From contig JAWSUF010000015.1 of NCBI GenBank assembly GCA_033549365.1, positions 1 to 64,000 on the forward strand: 64,000 bases of DNA. Reading direction: 5' to 3'. Source of the stretch: Acidobacteriota bacterium (lineage in GTDB: Bacteria > Acidobacteriota > Aminicenantia > Aminicenantales > Saccharicenantaceae). Shown here one piece after another: positions 24,956 through 34,379 of this stretch (position 1 is its first letter; each line of letters opens with the position of its first letter). The notes beneath the pieces are model-generated. The model saw only the letters and a program-made list of their open reading frames with translations. It was not told the DNA's origin and ran no database searches. A program made the position numbers and the translations under genes.

Positions 24956-26101
24956 TCAGATCCCCAGTTTGCGGGCGATGACCAGCCGCTGGATCTCCGA
25001 CGTTCCCTCCCCGATCTCCAGAAGCCGCTGATCCCGATAGAACTTGGCGACGGGATATTCCTCCATGAGCCCGTAACCGCCGTAGATCTGGACGGCCTCG
25101 TGGGCGACCCGTTTCATGACCTCGCTGGCGTAGAGCTTGGCCATCGCCGCCTCCATGCCGAAAGGCTTTTTGTTGTCCTTGAGCCAGCACGCCTTGTAGA
25201 GAAGGTTGCGGGCGGCTTCGATCTCGGTGGCCATGTCGGCCAGCTTGAAGGCCGTGGACTGGAACCCGCTGATGGGCCGTCCGAACTGCGTGCGTTCCTG
25301 GGAGTATTTCAAGGCCGCCTCGAAGGCGCCCTGGGCCCCGCCGACGCCCATGGCGGCAATGGCCAGACGGCCGTTGTCGAGAGTCTCGAGCATCTGGTGG
25401 AAGCCCTCACCTCGTTTTCCCAGGATGTCCTCGTCGGTCACCTCCACGTCGTCCAGGTAGATCTCCGACGTATTGCTGGATCGCCAGGTCATCTTCTTGT
25501 GCATGGGGATGGCCTTGTAGCCGGGCTGGTCTTGGCGGACCAGGAAGCAGGTGTACTCCTTCTTGCCGTCCGGCCGTTCTCCGCTGACGGCCTGGATGAT
25601 TGATCCCATCGTGATAGCCGTTGAGGCGTTGGTGATGAAGATCTTCGACCCGTTGAGGATCCACTTCCCGTCCTTCTGAACCGCCTTGGTTTTGGTCCCC
25701 CCGGCGTCGGAGCCCGCGTCAGGTTCCGTCAACCCAAATCCGATGAGTTTCCCCTTGAGAAGATCGGGCAGGAGCTCCCGGCGCTGTTTCTCGTTCCCGT
25801 AATAGTAGATGGGCGCGGCCCCCAGGGAGGTCCCGGCGGCGACGGTGGCCGCCTGGCAGGCGTCCACCCGGGCCAGCTCCTCGACGACCAGGATGTAGGA
25901 CTGATAGTCCATGCCCATGCCTCCGTATTCCTCGGGAATGAGGACGCCGAAAAAGCCCAGGTCGAACATTTGTTGGGTGATCTCGTAACCGAACTCCTCC
26001 TTTTCGTCCAGTTTTTCGCGGACGGGCAGGATCTCCTTTTCGGCAAAGCTGCGGACCGCCTGTTTCATCATTTCTTGTTCTTCGGTCAGAGCAAAATCCA
26101 T
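24956..26101 (-). CDS. acyl-CoA dehydrogenase (short/medium or branched chain)
   Basis: 381 residues. ATG 26101 has an AGGAGG ribosome binding site; the longer frame upstream is not coding. The standard three-domain ACAD fold is seen: FGLTEPDAGSDAGGTKTKA (FAD/substrate loop), and near the C terminus EIGEGTSEIQRLVIAR. The Glu in GEGTSEIQ is at the position of the catalytic base of medium/short-chain ACADs (Glu376 in MCAD), whereas isovaleryl-CoA dehydrogenase has Gly or Ala there. So despite sitting convergent to the leucine-type operon, it does not show the IVD signature. It passes electrons to ETF, not encoded here. Confidence 0.9.
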   Translation of the reverse strand: MDFALTEEQEMMKQAVRSFAEKEILPVREKLDEKEEFGYEITQQMFDLGFFGVLIPEEYGGMGMDYQSYILVVEELARVDACQAATVAAGTSLGAAPIYYYGNEKQRRELLPDLLKGKLIGFGLTEPDAGSDAGGTKTKAVQKDGKWILNGSKIFITNASTAITMGSIIQAVSGERPDGKKEYTCFLVRQDQPGYKAIPMHKKMTWRSSNTSEIYLDDVEVTDEDILGKRGEGFHQMLETLDNGRLAIAAMGVGGAQGAFEAALKYSQERTQFGRPISGFQSTAFKLADMATEIEAARNLLYKACWLKDNKKPFGMEAAMAKLYASEVMKRVAHEAVQIYGGYGLMEEYPVAKFYRDQRLLEIGEGTSEIQRLVIARKLGI

Positions 26102-26220
26102 GGTTATTCTCCTCCTGTCTTTTTCTTCAAGTATATTAACATGAATTTCGGGAGAAGATCGATCACGGCCGACCCGATCGAGAAATATTGGGGCGTGGAT
26201 TCCTGTGGGAAAAATGCGTC

Positions 26221-26248
26221 TTGACAAAAGTCGAAATCGGCTTATTAT
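26221..26248 (+). promoter_or_regulatory. promoter for the TonB-dependent receptor
   Basis: TTGACA (26221-26226), 16-bp spacer, TATTAT (26243-26248), followed by an AT-rich leader and an AAAGGAGGG ribosome binding site before ATG 26285. Confidence 0.7.
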
Positions 26249-26284
26249 TAAATAAACGATTAATCCATATCAAAGGAGGGTGTC

Positions 26285-29020
26285 ATGAAACGCATTCTTT
26301 TGTGGGCGTGTGCGCTTCTGCTTCTGATCGGTTCGGCGTCCGCCCAGGAGCGGAGCAATGTGACCGGCGTCGTTCAAGGCGAAGACAATTCCCCCATAGA
26401 AAACGCCGAAGTCCGGATCTCCGGTCCGTTTCTGCCCGGGGGACGGACTTTCACGACCGGCCGCGACGGCCAGTTCCGTTTTGTCGGACTGATTCCGGGA
26501 AGTTACGTCCTTGTCGCGACGCATCCGGACATGGTTTCTCTTTCGGAAAAGGAAGAGATCACGGTGTCCCTCGGGCGGTCGATTCAGGTCGTGATCGTCA
26601 TGGTCGCCGTCGGACGCCAGATGGAGGAAATCACGGTTCGGGCGCCGTCGCCCAACATCGATCTCAAATCCACCGAAATCACGTCGAGCTGGAGCCGGGA
26701 GCTTGTCCAGAAAATGCCCCTGGGCCGGTCCTATGCCTCTCTCTGGCAACTCGCTCCCGGCGTCGCCGACAACCGTGATTTCGCCCCGAACGCCGGCGGC
26801 AACAAGCAGGACAACGTCTTTCTCTTCGACGGCTCGAACATCACCAATCCGTTTTTCGGAACCCTGGGCGCGAACTTCTCCGAACTCGACATCGCCGAGT
26901 TCAGCATCAAGCGGGGCGGTATCAGCGCCGAATTCGGCCGGGCGGCCGGCATGGTCACGAACGCCATCACCAAGTCCGGAACGAACACGCTGAGCGGTAC
27001 ATTCCGGCTGGTCGCCGAGCCCTCGGACTTCACTTGGAAATCCGCCGATCCCAATATTGTCACCAAGTTCAACACCTACAATCCCGCACTTTCGCTGGGC
27101 GGACCGGTCGTCAGGGACAAGGTCTGGTTTTATCTTTCGGCCAACACCCCGAGGTCTTCGACGACGGGCCGGATTAACAACCTCGGCCCCGTTCCCGACT
27201 CAAAGACCCGCCGGAACGAATTTTTCCTCAAGCTGAGTGCAAACCCTCATCCCAACCACCTTCTTGTCGCCAGCTTCCGGAATGACGACGGCCGGAGCGA
27301 CAATGCCGGCGTCGGCGTCAATGCCCATCCCGACACCTCGATCACCAGCGAAAGCCTCAACCGGATTTTCTATATCGCCTGGAACTGGACGATCTCGAAT
27401 TCGACTTACCTCGAACTCAAGTACAATCACGTCAAGATGGATTCCCAGAGCGTTCCCGATAAAACAATCGGGTACCAGCCGGCCTTTGACCCGACGCGGC
27501 CCGACCTCATGGGCTATTTTCAGACCGCCCCCGGCTACATTTTGGGAGGGGCCACGGCTTCGGGGCAGTATGTCGGCGCAGCCTCGGAGTTCAACACCCA
27601 GAACTTTTTCCGCGACGAGTTCAAGCTCGTCCTGAGTCAATACCTGGATTTCCGCGGCCATTCCCACCTGATCAAGGCCGGATTCGCCTATGACGACGGA
27701 GGCGAATACCTGGAGCGTCTGGCCAACGGCTGGGGCAGCCTCATTTATTACACGGCGCTCTCGGCCTCGATCGACCCGCTTCGGAGGCCGGGATACCGGG
27801 CCCGTTACTATCCGCAGCAACCCGCCCAGGACTCCCGGGGGCGGACCTATTCTCTTTTCCTCCAGGATCAGGTCAGCATCGGCGAACGTCTGACCCTGAC
27901 GCTCGGCGTTCTCGCCAACCGCGACGAATTCAGCGTCAAGACCGACGAAAAACGCACCTTCCTGACCTTCGATTTCAAGGACGAGATCCAGCCCCGGCTC
28001 GGCTTCACCTACATGATCGACAAGAAGGTCGGCGACAAGTTTTACGGCAGCTTCGGCCGCTACAATACCATGGACAACCGCAGCCTGGCCCGGGCGGCGG
28101 CGCCGCTGCGCGTCTATCGTTCCGACGCCTATTTCCTGGCCTCCGACGGCTCGCTGCTTTCCGACCGGCCCCAGGCCTCCGAAACGGGGAAGGTCATCCT
28201 GCCGGACATCAAGCCGACCTATCAGGACGAGTTCGTTCTCGGCTACAGCCGCCCGATCAACCGGCTTTGGACCGTCGAGATCTGGGGCCAGTACCGGGAT
28301 GTCAAAAACGTCATCGAAGATTATCCCTCCATCAACGTCATGACCGCGCCTTCACGGTTCGTCTACGGCAATCTCAACGGCGCCCTGCGCGACATCAACG
28401 GCAATATCATTCCGGGATTCGAGGACGTTGTGGCCAAACGGGAATACATGGCTCTGAGCTTTGAAGTCAGCAAACAGTGGGCCGACAACTGGGCCGCCAC
28501 GGCCATGTACACATGGAGCCGGCTTTACGGAAACTGGGATCTCGATTATGCCCCGGGGACATCCCTTTTCTATGCCTCCTCCTACATTCAGGACGCGCCG
28601 GGCCTGTATGTTCAGGATCCTCTCAGGATGGGCTTGATGTCGGGCGACCGGACACATGTCGTCAAGATGTTCGGCACTTGGGAATTCTACCGGAATCTGT
28701 CCGTGGGCGGATATCTTCGGATTCAAAGCGGACGGCCCTGGGAAGCCCGGATGCGGGACTACTACGGAAACTACTACCGTTATGTCGAGGAGGCCGGTTC
28801 GCGGCGTCTTCCCGTCTGGACCAACCTCGATCTCCAATTCACCTATACGGTCCCGCTGGGCGGCCGCCTGCAGGGAATTCTTGAAGCCCGGCTCATGAAT
28901 CTGCTCGACAGGCAGACCGTCATGAGTGTTGACATGAGATCCGATCAGCCGAATTTCACGCTCCCGACATCCTATGCGCCGCCGCGCAAATTCGCATTGA
29001 CGTTCTATATCAATTTCTAG
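26285..29020 (+). CDS. TonB-dependent outer-membrane receptor with carboxypeptidase-regulatory-like domain
   Basis: 911 residues. Signal peptide about 1-20 (ends SASAQ). Residues about 22-110 form a CarboxypepD_reg beta sandwich (NVTGVVQGEDNSPIENAEV). Then comes a plug domain with KQDNVFLFDGSNITNP and EFSIKRGGISAEFGRAAG, and a long beta barrel ending in FALTFYINF, the C-terminal aromatic expected for BAM insertion. Oar/SusC-like receptors of this type import large substrates such as peptides or glycans using TonB energy. No SusD partner is adjacent. It is monocistronic with its own promoter. Confidence 0.9.
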   Translation: MKRILLWACALLLLIGSASAQERSNVTGVVQGEDNSPIENAEVRISGPFLPGGRTFTTGRDGQFRFVGLIPGSYVLVATHPDMVSLSEKEEITVSLGRSIQVVIVMVAVGRQMEEITVRAPSPNIDLKSTEITSSWSRELVQKMPLGRSYASLWQLAPGVADNRDFAPNAGGNKQDNVFLFDGSNITNPFFGTLGANFSELDIAEFSIKRGGISAEFGRAAGMVTNAITKSGTNTLSGTFRLVAEPSDFTWKSADPNIVTKFNTYNPALSLGGPVVRDKVWFYLSANTPRSSTTGRINNLGPVPDSKTRRNEFFLKLSANPHPNHLLVASFRNDDGRSDNAGVGVNAHPDTSITSESLNRIFYIAWNWTISNSTYLELKYNHVKMDSQSVPDKTIGYQPAFDPTRPDLMGYFQTAPGYILGGATASGQYVGAASEFNTQNFFRDEFKLVLSQYLDFRGHSHLIKAGFAYDDGGEYLERLANGWGSLIYYTALSASIDPLRRPGYRARYYPQQPAQDSRGRTYSLFLQDQVSIGERLTLTLGVLANRDEFSVKTDEKRTFLTFDFKDEIQPRLGFTYMIDKKVGDKFYGSFGRYNTMDNRSLARAAAPLRVYRSDAYFLASDGSLLSDRPQASETGKVILPDIKPTYQDEFVLGYSRPINRLWTVEIWGQYRDVKNVIEDYPSINVMTAPSRFVYGNLNGALRDINGNIIPGFEDVVAKREYMALSFEVSKQWADNWAATAMYTWSRLYGNWDLDYAPGTSLFYASSYIQDAPGLYVQDPLRMGLMSGDRTHVVKMFGTWEFYRNLSVGGYLRIQSGRPWEARMRDYYGNYYRYVEEAGSRRLPVWTNLDLQFTYTVPLGGRLQGILEARLMNLLDRQTVMSVDMRSDQPNFTLPTSYAPPRKFALTFYINF

Positions 29021-29099
29021 TGTCACGTCCCGGTGTTTTTTTAGCGAGAGGGGCCTCCGGGCCCCCCTCAAAATCCCCGCCAGCGGTGTGTCTTTCTTA

Positions 29100-29813
29100 A
29101 TGGGGACAATGCCCCGGAACTTAAGAACCGCTCGACGAATCGCGACGAAACGAAATCGGCTTTCGCCGGTTTGGCCGACAGACATTCGGGAGGCTCGCGA
29201 AATTCAGATCGCGCTGGCCGCGCAGGTCCGCTGCATTCCGTTGGCTTCTCCGATCCGGCTTATCGCCGGAGTCGACGCATCTTTCTCCGGCGATCGGGTT
29301 TTCGCCGCGGCCTGCCTTTACGATTTTCCTTCGTTGGGTGTGGTGGAAGAGGCCGTGGCCTCCCGCCCGCTGACTTTTCCGTATGTGCCGGGCTTCCTCT
29401 CATTCCGGGAAGGTCCCGTCGTTCTGGATGTTCTTGCCGCACTCGGCCGGAAACCCGATCTCCTGCTTATCGACGGCCAGGGGATGGCCCATCCCCGGAA
29501 GCTGGGACTTGCCTCCCATATCGGCGTGCTCCTCGGTCTTCCGTCGATCGGATGCGCCAAGTCCCGGCTCATCGGTGAATTCCGCGAGCCGGGACCCGGC
29601 CGCGGCTGCCGGTCTCAATTGACTTTAAACGGGCAAACCATCGGTGCCGTTGTCCGGACGCGAACGGGCGTTCGGCCGCTTTTCGTCTCGCCGGGACACC
29701 TTGTCGATATTCCCGGTTCCGTCCGTTTCGTCCTCCGGACCGCCCCGCGATTCAGGATTCCCGAACCGCTGCGCCGGGCCGACGCTCTGTCGCGCGCCGC
29801 GTCGAAGTCATGA
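29100..29813 (+). CDS. nfi: endonuclease V (deoxyinosine 3' endonuclease)
   Basis: About 237 residues from ATG 29100; ATG 29109 and GTG 29088 are in-frame alternatives and none has a clear ribosome binding site. Catalytic motifs match Nfi: first Asp in IAGVDASFSGD, then PDLLLIDGQGMAHPRKLGLASH with the second Asp, and later GCAKSRLIGE. The PYVPGFLSFRE segment corresponds to the wedge region that reads damaged bases. The enzyme nicks DNA one nucleotide 3' of deoxyinosine. Length is near the normal 220-230 residues. It ends tail to tail with the thiolase at 29849. Confidence 0.92.
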   Translation: MGTMPRNLRTARRIATKRNRLSPVWPTDIREAREIQIALAAQVRCIPLASPIRLIAGVDASFSGDRVFAAACLYDFPSLGVVEEAVASRPLTFPYVPGFLSFREGPVVLDVLAALGRKPDLLLIDGQGMAHPRKLGLASHIGVLLGLPSIGCAKSRLIGEFREPGPGRGCRSQLTLNGQTIGAVVRTRTGVRPLFVSPGHLVDIPGSVRFVLRTAPRFRIPEPLRRADALSRAASKS

Positions 29814-29848
29814 ACGACGGCGGAATGTCTTGAGGCCGCAGCCGCCGA

Positions 29849-31096
29849 TCAGGCGGCGCGGCGATAAACGACGGCAACCACGGTCTTGTCGTTTCCGCCC
29901 ATGTTGATGGAAAGACCGCAGGGCCGGTCCGCGGAAATCCTGACCTGGGCGTCTCCGGCCTTGCCCGTCAACTGCTCCCAAATCGTGACCGCCTGGCGGA
30001 CGCCCGTGCCTCCGGTCGGGTGGCCCCAGCCGACGAGGCCGCCTGTGGTATTGAAGGGTATGCGGCCGTCCCTGGCGGTCAGACCCTCGAGGACGGCTTC
30101 GGCACCCTGGCCCGGACCGGCCAGACCGACCGCTTCGACCGAAAGGATGCCGGAGATGGTAAAGCAGTCGTGGCACTCGACCGTTCCGATATCGGAGAGC
30201 GTGATGCCGGCCTCTTCCATGGCTCTCTTGACGGCTCTCTCGGTCGTTTCCAGGCGAGTGGGGTCATCCGGCGGCCGGGTGAGGTCCGCCTGAACATGGC
30301 CCCAACCGAGGACTTCGATCGCCTCGGATCGCGGCACGCCGCAGCGCGCCAATCCCTCCTCCGAGACGACGGCGATAGCGGCGGCGGCGTCGGAGACCTT
30401 GGAGCAGTCGTAAACGTTGAGGTTATCGACAAAAGCTTTCGGGTTGGGTTCGCATATGGCCAGCGCCTCGAGGTCGGCGACGGTGTTGTGGTGTTCCTGA
30501 GCCGTCGGGCACAGGCGCGCGTTTTCGACGGCGTTCCGATACCAGCTGGCGAAGGCCCGGCGCATTTTGTCCCGTCCGTATTTTTCGAAGCACACGCCGG
30601 CCCGGTCGCTGAAAAGAGCGGGAAAAAAGTAAGCATGTCCCTTCTTGCGCTCGCCCTGATACCAGCCCGCACCGGCCAGAATGTCGGCGCCGTAGATCGC
30701 CTTGACCGTGTTTTGAACTTCAACGCCGACTGTGAGAACGACGTCCGACGCTCCGGCCAGAACGGCTTTCATGGCCGTCGACAACGCCACCCCTCCCGAA
30801 GCGCAGGCGCCTTCCACCCGGGTGCAGGGTTTCCATCTCAGATTCTCGTCGATCGAGGGGATGAACGCGGCCAGATGGCCCTGCCGGTTGAAGCGGGCGG
30901 CCATGAAATTGCCGATGACGCCCTCGTCGACGACGCCTCCGCCGCCGATCTGTTTGAGCGTGCCTTGTCCGGCTTCCCGGATGTAGTCCTCAAGGCCCGG
31001 CCGGGGTTTTTTCGGGTGAAATTCCTTGCGTCCCGTACCCATCGATACGGTCTGATATCCCGCGATCATGTAGATTTTTCGGCCGTCTTGGCACAT
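29849..31096 (-). CDS. thiolase (acetyl-CoA acetyltransferase, SCP-x type)
   Basis: 415 residues. Active-site Cys in VEGACASGGVAL, HDCFTISG, and GGLVGWGHPTGGTG with the general-base His. It belongs to the same SCP-x/archaeal thiolase class as the 18933 gene but is clearly a separate paralogue. As last gene of the mutase/beta-oxidation operon, it most likely cleaves acetoacetyl-CoA to two acetyl-CoA. ATG 31096 has a GAGAGG site 9 nt after the preceding stop. Confidence 0.9.
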   Translation of the reverse strand: MCQDGRKIYMIAGYQTVSMGTGRKEFHPKKPRPGLEDYIREAGQGTLKQIGGGGVVDEGVIGNFMAARFNRQGHLAAFIPSIDENLRWKPCTRVEGACASGGVALSTAMKAVLAGASDVVLTVGVEVQNTVKAIYGADILAGAGWYQGERKKGHAYFFPALFSDRAGVCFEKYGRDKMRRAFASWYRNAVENARLCPTAQEHHNTVADLEALAICEPNPKAFVDNLNVYDCSKVSDAAAAIAVVSEEGLARCGVPRSEAIEVLGWGHVQADLTRPPDDPTRLETTERAVKRAMEEAGITLSDIGTVECHDCFTISGILSVEAVGLAGPGQGAEAVLEGLTARDGRIPFNTTGGLVGWGHPTGGTGVRQAVTIWEQLTGKAGDAQVRISADRPCGLSINMGGNDKTVVAVVYRRAA

Positions 31097-31105
31097 GTTT
31101 ACCTC

Positions 31106-32443
31106 TCAATCGAAATAAGGGTTGATCGGACCGTAGGCATGGTAGAAACCCGTCAGAAGAACGGTGTTGACGTCCTCGGCATTCGCCGCGACGCCGTCGT
31201 CGACGAGCCCCTGTCCGATTTCCCGGGACTTTCGGCCGTAGCTCACGGCGATTTCGGCGCCCGGGGTTTTCATGTCCTTGAGCTCCCGAAAGAATCCTTC
31301 GAGAAAGCCCGGACGGTCCGGGAGCTGCATCGCGGCTTTCCAGGGCTTGGCGCTCCCGGGGAGGGGGCCCAGTTTTTCGTCCACGGTCCCGGCGATCTCC
31401 GGCAGGGAAACATAGGTTTTCGCCTGAGGATCGAAGACGCCCGCCGGGCGGCCCTTTTCGTATTTGAGGAAACCGTCCTTCTGCGAACCGTCGGCGAACT
31501 GTCCTCCCTTGACTTCGAGTTCCATCATCTGATCGAGAAGCGAGCTGTGAAGCCCTTGTCCGGGCAGCCGCTCGTCCATGACGCGCAAAATGCATTGACA
31601 GACGTCGACGCCGACATAGTCGATGAGCTGGAAGATGCCCATGGGCCGGATGAGAAAGTCGCGGCTGACCTTGTCGATCATGGCGATTGCCGTTGTGAAG
31701 CCATGGTCCTTGGCCAGCCGGTCTGTTTCAGAGAGCGCGTGCAGGGCGTCCCGCATGAAGTGCCCGTTGCCGATGAATCCGGCGACGTCGCGGGAGGGGA
31801 CGACGGTTTTTCTCAGACGGGCCGCGAAACGTCCGGCGAATTCCGTAAGCTCGGGATTGGTGGAGTCCGCCGCAATGACCTCGACAAGTTTCTGGACGGC
31901 CGGAGGATTGTAGAAGTGGAATCCGATGATGCGGCCGCCGAGTCCGGCCTTGGCGTCCAATTCGGAAATGGGGATGGAGGAGGTGTTGGTCAGAAACCAG
32001 GCCTCCCGCGTGTTCCGGTCCCTGATTCCGGAGAGAAGCTTGATCTTGAGGTCCAGGTTTTCCGAGGCTGCCTCGAAGACGACTCTGCATTCGGCCGCGG
32101 CTGCGATATCCGTCGCCGGGTGAACGAGGTCCAGAACGTCCTCGATGTACTGGTTGATAACCTCTTCGTTTTCGACGAGATCGGTGCGGTGCATGTAGAG
32201 GCTTCGGAGGCGCACTGTTTTTTTCTCCGCCGCGCGCAGGACCTGAGCCCGGAGGTATTTGCGAAGATCGGCCAGGGCCTGGGCGGAGATGTCGATGGCG
32301 GTCAGAGCGAATTTCCGGCCGGCATTCGCCGGATCCAGGCTCAGGTCGGCCATTTCCAGCGCGGTGAGCAGGGTGATTCCGCTGCCCATTTTCCCGGCGG
32401 CGCCGAGAACGGCGACTTTTTCCAGAAGGTCGACATCGCTCAT
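31106..32443 (-). CDS. 3-hydroxyacyl-CoA dehydrogenase with extended C terminus
   Basis: 445 residues. The N-terminal Rossmann fold has a variant dinucleotide loop (LGAAGKMGSG), then EAASENLDLKIKLLSGI. The catalytic His lies in GFHFYNPP, with the partner Glu in KLVEVI. The HCDH C-terminal helices follow (RDVAGFIGN), and about 130 further residues make it longer than the usual 280-310. It oxidises 3-hydroxybutyryl-CoA-type substrates with NAD. Its ATG overlaps the crotonase stop (ATGA). The extra C-terminal segment resembles a second, degenerate HCDH-type helical repeat. Confidence 0.88.
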   Translation of the reverse strand: MSDVDLLEKVAVLGAAGKMGSGITLLTALEMADLSLDPANAGRKFALTAIDISAQALADLRKYLRAQVLRAAEKKTVRLRSLYMHRTDLVENEEVINQYIEDVLDLVHPATDIAAAAECRVVFEAASENLDLKIKLLSGIRDRNTREAWFLTNTSSIPISELDAKAGLGGRIIGFHFYNPPAVQKLVEVIAADSTNPELTEFAGRFAARLRKTVVPSRDVAGFIGNGHFMRDALHALSETDRLAKDHGFTTAIAMIDKVSRDFLIRPMGIFQLIDYVGVDVCQCILRVMDERLPGQGLHSSLLDQMMELEVKGGQFADGSQKDGFLKYEKGRPAGVFDPQAKTYVSLPEIAGTVDEKLGPLPGSAKPWKAAMQLPDRPGFLEGFFRELKDMKTPGAEIAVSYGRKSREIGQGLVDDGVAANAEDVNTVLLTGFYHAYGPINPYFD

Positions 32444-33216
32444 GTGCGGCTCCAGTCGGGTTTGCGTTTTTCCAGAAACGCCCGCATGCCCTCAACGGCC
32501 TCGTTTTCAAACAGCGTTCCGAACTCTTCGGCTTCCAGGGCGCAGCCGCTTTCGAAATCCATGAGAAGTCCCCTGCGGGCGACGCTTTTAGCCAGGCGGA
32601 CGGCCCGCGGTCCCTTGGCGGCGATCGTTTTTGCGGTTTCTTCGGCTGCGGCGATGAGGTTTTCGGGCTCGACAACCTTCTGGACAAGGCCCATGCGAAG
32701 AGCGTCTTCGGCTCCGATCATGTCTCCGGTCATCAACAGAAACAAAGCGTCCCCGAGACCGACGAGACGCGGCAGCCGCTGGGTCCCGGCATAACCCGGG
32801 ATGATCCCGAGATTGACCTCGGGCTGGCCGAAGCGCGCCTTGGAGGAGGCGATCCGGATGTCGCAGGCCATGGCCAGCTCCAGGCCGCCTCCCAGGGCGA
32901 AGCCGTTGATCGCAGCGATCACGGGCTTCTCCAGAAGTTCCAGCCTGCGCAGAGCCTTTTGCCCTGCGAGGGAGAAGGCGGTTCCCTCTTCCCGGGTTTT
33001 CCCCGACATTTCGGCGATGTCGGCTCCGGCGACGAAGGCTTTCCCCTCACCGGTCAGGATCAGGACGAGGATGTCGTCCCTCCGGCCGACTTCGTCCAAC
33101 AGGCCGTCCCATTCCCGGAAGAAATCCACATTCAGCGCATTCAGGGCCTGGGGCCGGGAGATGGTGACCGTGGCGATTCCATCGGCCACATTCATTTTCA
33201 GGATTTCGCGTTCCAT
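32440..33216 (-). CDS. enoyl-CoA hydratase (crotonase)
   Basis: 258 residues, the classic crotonase length. AFVAGADIAEM and GFALGGGLELAMACD give the oxyanion hole and first catalytic Glu. PEVNLGIIPGYAGTQRLPRLVG holds the second Glu. These match crotonyl-CoA hydratases of the clostridial Crt type. It hydrates crotonyl-CoA to 3-hydroxybutyryl-CoA between the dehydrogenases on either side. ATG 33216 has a GAGGA site 12 nt after the acyl-CoA dehydrogenase stop. Confidence 0.93.
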   Translation of the reverse strand: MEREILKMNVADGIATVTISRPQALNALNVDFFREWDGLLDEVGRRDDILVLILTGEGKAFVAGADIAEMSGKTREEGTAFSLAGQKALRRLELLEKPVIAAINGFALGGGLELAMACDIRIASSKARFGQPEVNLGIIPGYAGTQRLPRLVGLGDALFLLMTGDMIGAEDALRMGLVQKVVEPENLIAAAEETAKTIAAKGPRAVRLAKSVARRGLLMDFESGCALEAEEFGTLFENEAVEGMRAFLEKRKPDWSRT

Positions 33217-33228
33217 ATCCGGTCCTCC

Positions 33229-34371
33229 TCAGGAGAGAAGCGATCTGGCGATGACCAGGCGCTGGATCTCCGACGTTCCTTCGTAAATTTCCGTGATCCG
33301 CTGATCGCGGTAGAGACGCTCGACCTTGTATTCCTTCATGTAGCCGTAACCGCCGTGAACCTGGATGGCTTTGTGACAGACGCGGTGGGACATCTCGGAG
33401 GCGAAGAGCTTGATCATGGCGGCCTCGGCCGTGAACCTCCGGTCGCCCTTGTCCTTCATCCAGGCGACGCGGTAGAGCATGGATTTGGCCACCTCGACAT
33501 CCACGGCCATGTCGGCCAGCATGAACTGAACGGCCTGCTGGTGGGCGATGGGTTTCCCGAACTGGACGCGTTCCTTGGAGTAGCGGATGGATTCCTCGAG
33601 GGCCGCCTCGGCGATGCCGACCGCCTGGGCCGCAATGCCCAGCCGGCCGCAGTCCAGGGTGGCCAGGGCGATACTCAAACCTTTGTTTTCCTGTCCCAGC
33701 AGGTTGGCCGCCGGAACCCGGCAGTCCGTGAAAATGAGCTCCGTCGTGCTCGATGTCCGGATGCCCATTTTGTTTTCGTGCTTGCCCACGGCCAGGCCGG
33801 GCGTCGTCTTGGGGACGAGGATGGCCGAAATGCCTTTGGCTCCTTTTTCCTTGTCGGTGCTGAAAAACCCGATGACGAGGTCGGCCGGATCTCCGTTCGA
33901 GACGAAGGTTTTTGCCCCGTTGAGAACGAACTCATCGCCGTCGCGCACGGCCGAGGCCCGGACGCCCGCCGGGTCGCTTCCGGCGTCGGCTTCGGTCAGC
34001 GAAAAGCAGCCGATCCATTCCCCCGAGGTCAGCTTGGGAAGATAGGTCTGCTTTTGTTCGTCCGTTCCGAACATGAGCAGAGCATCGTTGACCAGCGAGT
34101 TCTGGACGGAGACGGCGACCGCAAGACCGTTGTCGGCTTTGCTGAATTCCATGATGGCGCCGACATAAGCCACGGCGCCCAGTTCGGTGCCGCCGTAGGC
34201 TTCCGGAACGGTCATGCCGAGGTAACCCAACTGCCCGAGCGCCTTGAAGGCGGCGAGGTTGAACTCGCCTTTTTCATCGCGCTCCTCCATCCCGGGAGCG
34301 AGCTCTTTTTCCGTAAACTTCTTCGCCCCGTCGATGACCATTTTCTGTTCTTCCGTCAGTTCGAAATCCAT
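33229..34371 (-). CDS. short-chain (butyryl-type) acyl-CoA dehydrogenase
   Basis: 380 residues with normal ACAD motifs: CFSLTEADAGSDPAG, SNGDPADLVIGFFSTDKE, and a C-terminal ITEIYEGTSEIQRLVIAR with the catalytic Glu at the MCAD/SCAD position. Length and sequence are typical of butyryl-CoA dehydrogenase. In the operon it would oxidise butyryl-CoA to crotonyl-CoA after the mutase has rearranged isobutyryl-CoA. No ETF genes are adjacent. It begins 8 nt after the mutase small subunit. Confidence 0.92.
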   Translation of the reverse strand: MDFELTEEQKMVIDGAKKFTEKELAPGMEERDEKGEFNLAAFKALGQLGYLGMTVPEAYGGTELGAVAYVGAIMEFSKADNGLAVAVSVQNSLVNDALLMFGTDEQKQTYLPKLTSGEWIGCFSLTEADAGSDPAGVRASAVRDGDEFVLNGAKTFVSNGDPADLVIGFFSTDKEKGAKGISAILVPKTTPGLAVGKHENKMGIRTSSTTELIFTDCRVPAANLLGQENKGLSIALATLDCGRLGIAAQAVGIAEAALEESIRYSKERVQFGKPIAHQQAVQFMLADMAVDVEVAKSMLYRVAWMKDKGDRRFTAEAAMIKLFASEMSHRVCHKAIQVHGGYGYMKEYKVERLYRDQRITEIYEGTSEIQRLVIARSLLS

Positions 34372-34379
34372 GTGCCCTC

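Noticed and set aside
29046-29069. Strong GC hairpin after the TonB receptor as an intrinsic terminator
   Set aside because: The stem (10 bp with one mismatch) is followed by AAAATCC, not by a T-run. It may be structural but does not meet the standard.
30020-32794. 924-codon plus-strand frame opposite the thiolase, hydroxyacyl-CoA dehydrogenase and crotonase genes
   Set aside because: Spans three real genes on the other strand and shows no recognisable protein features.
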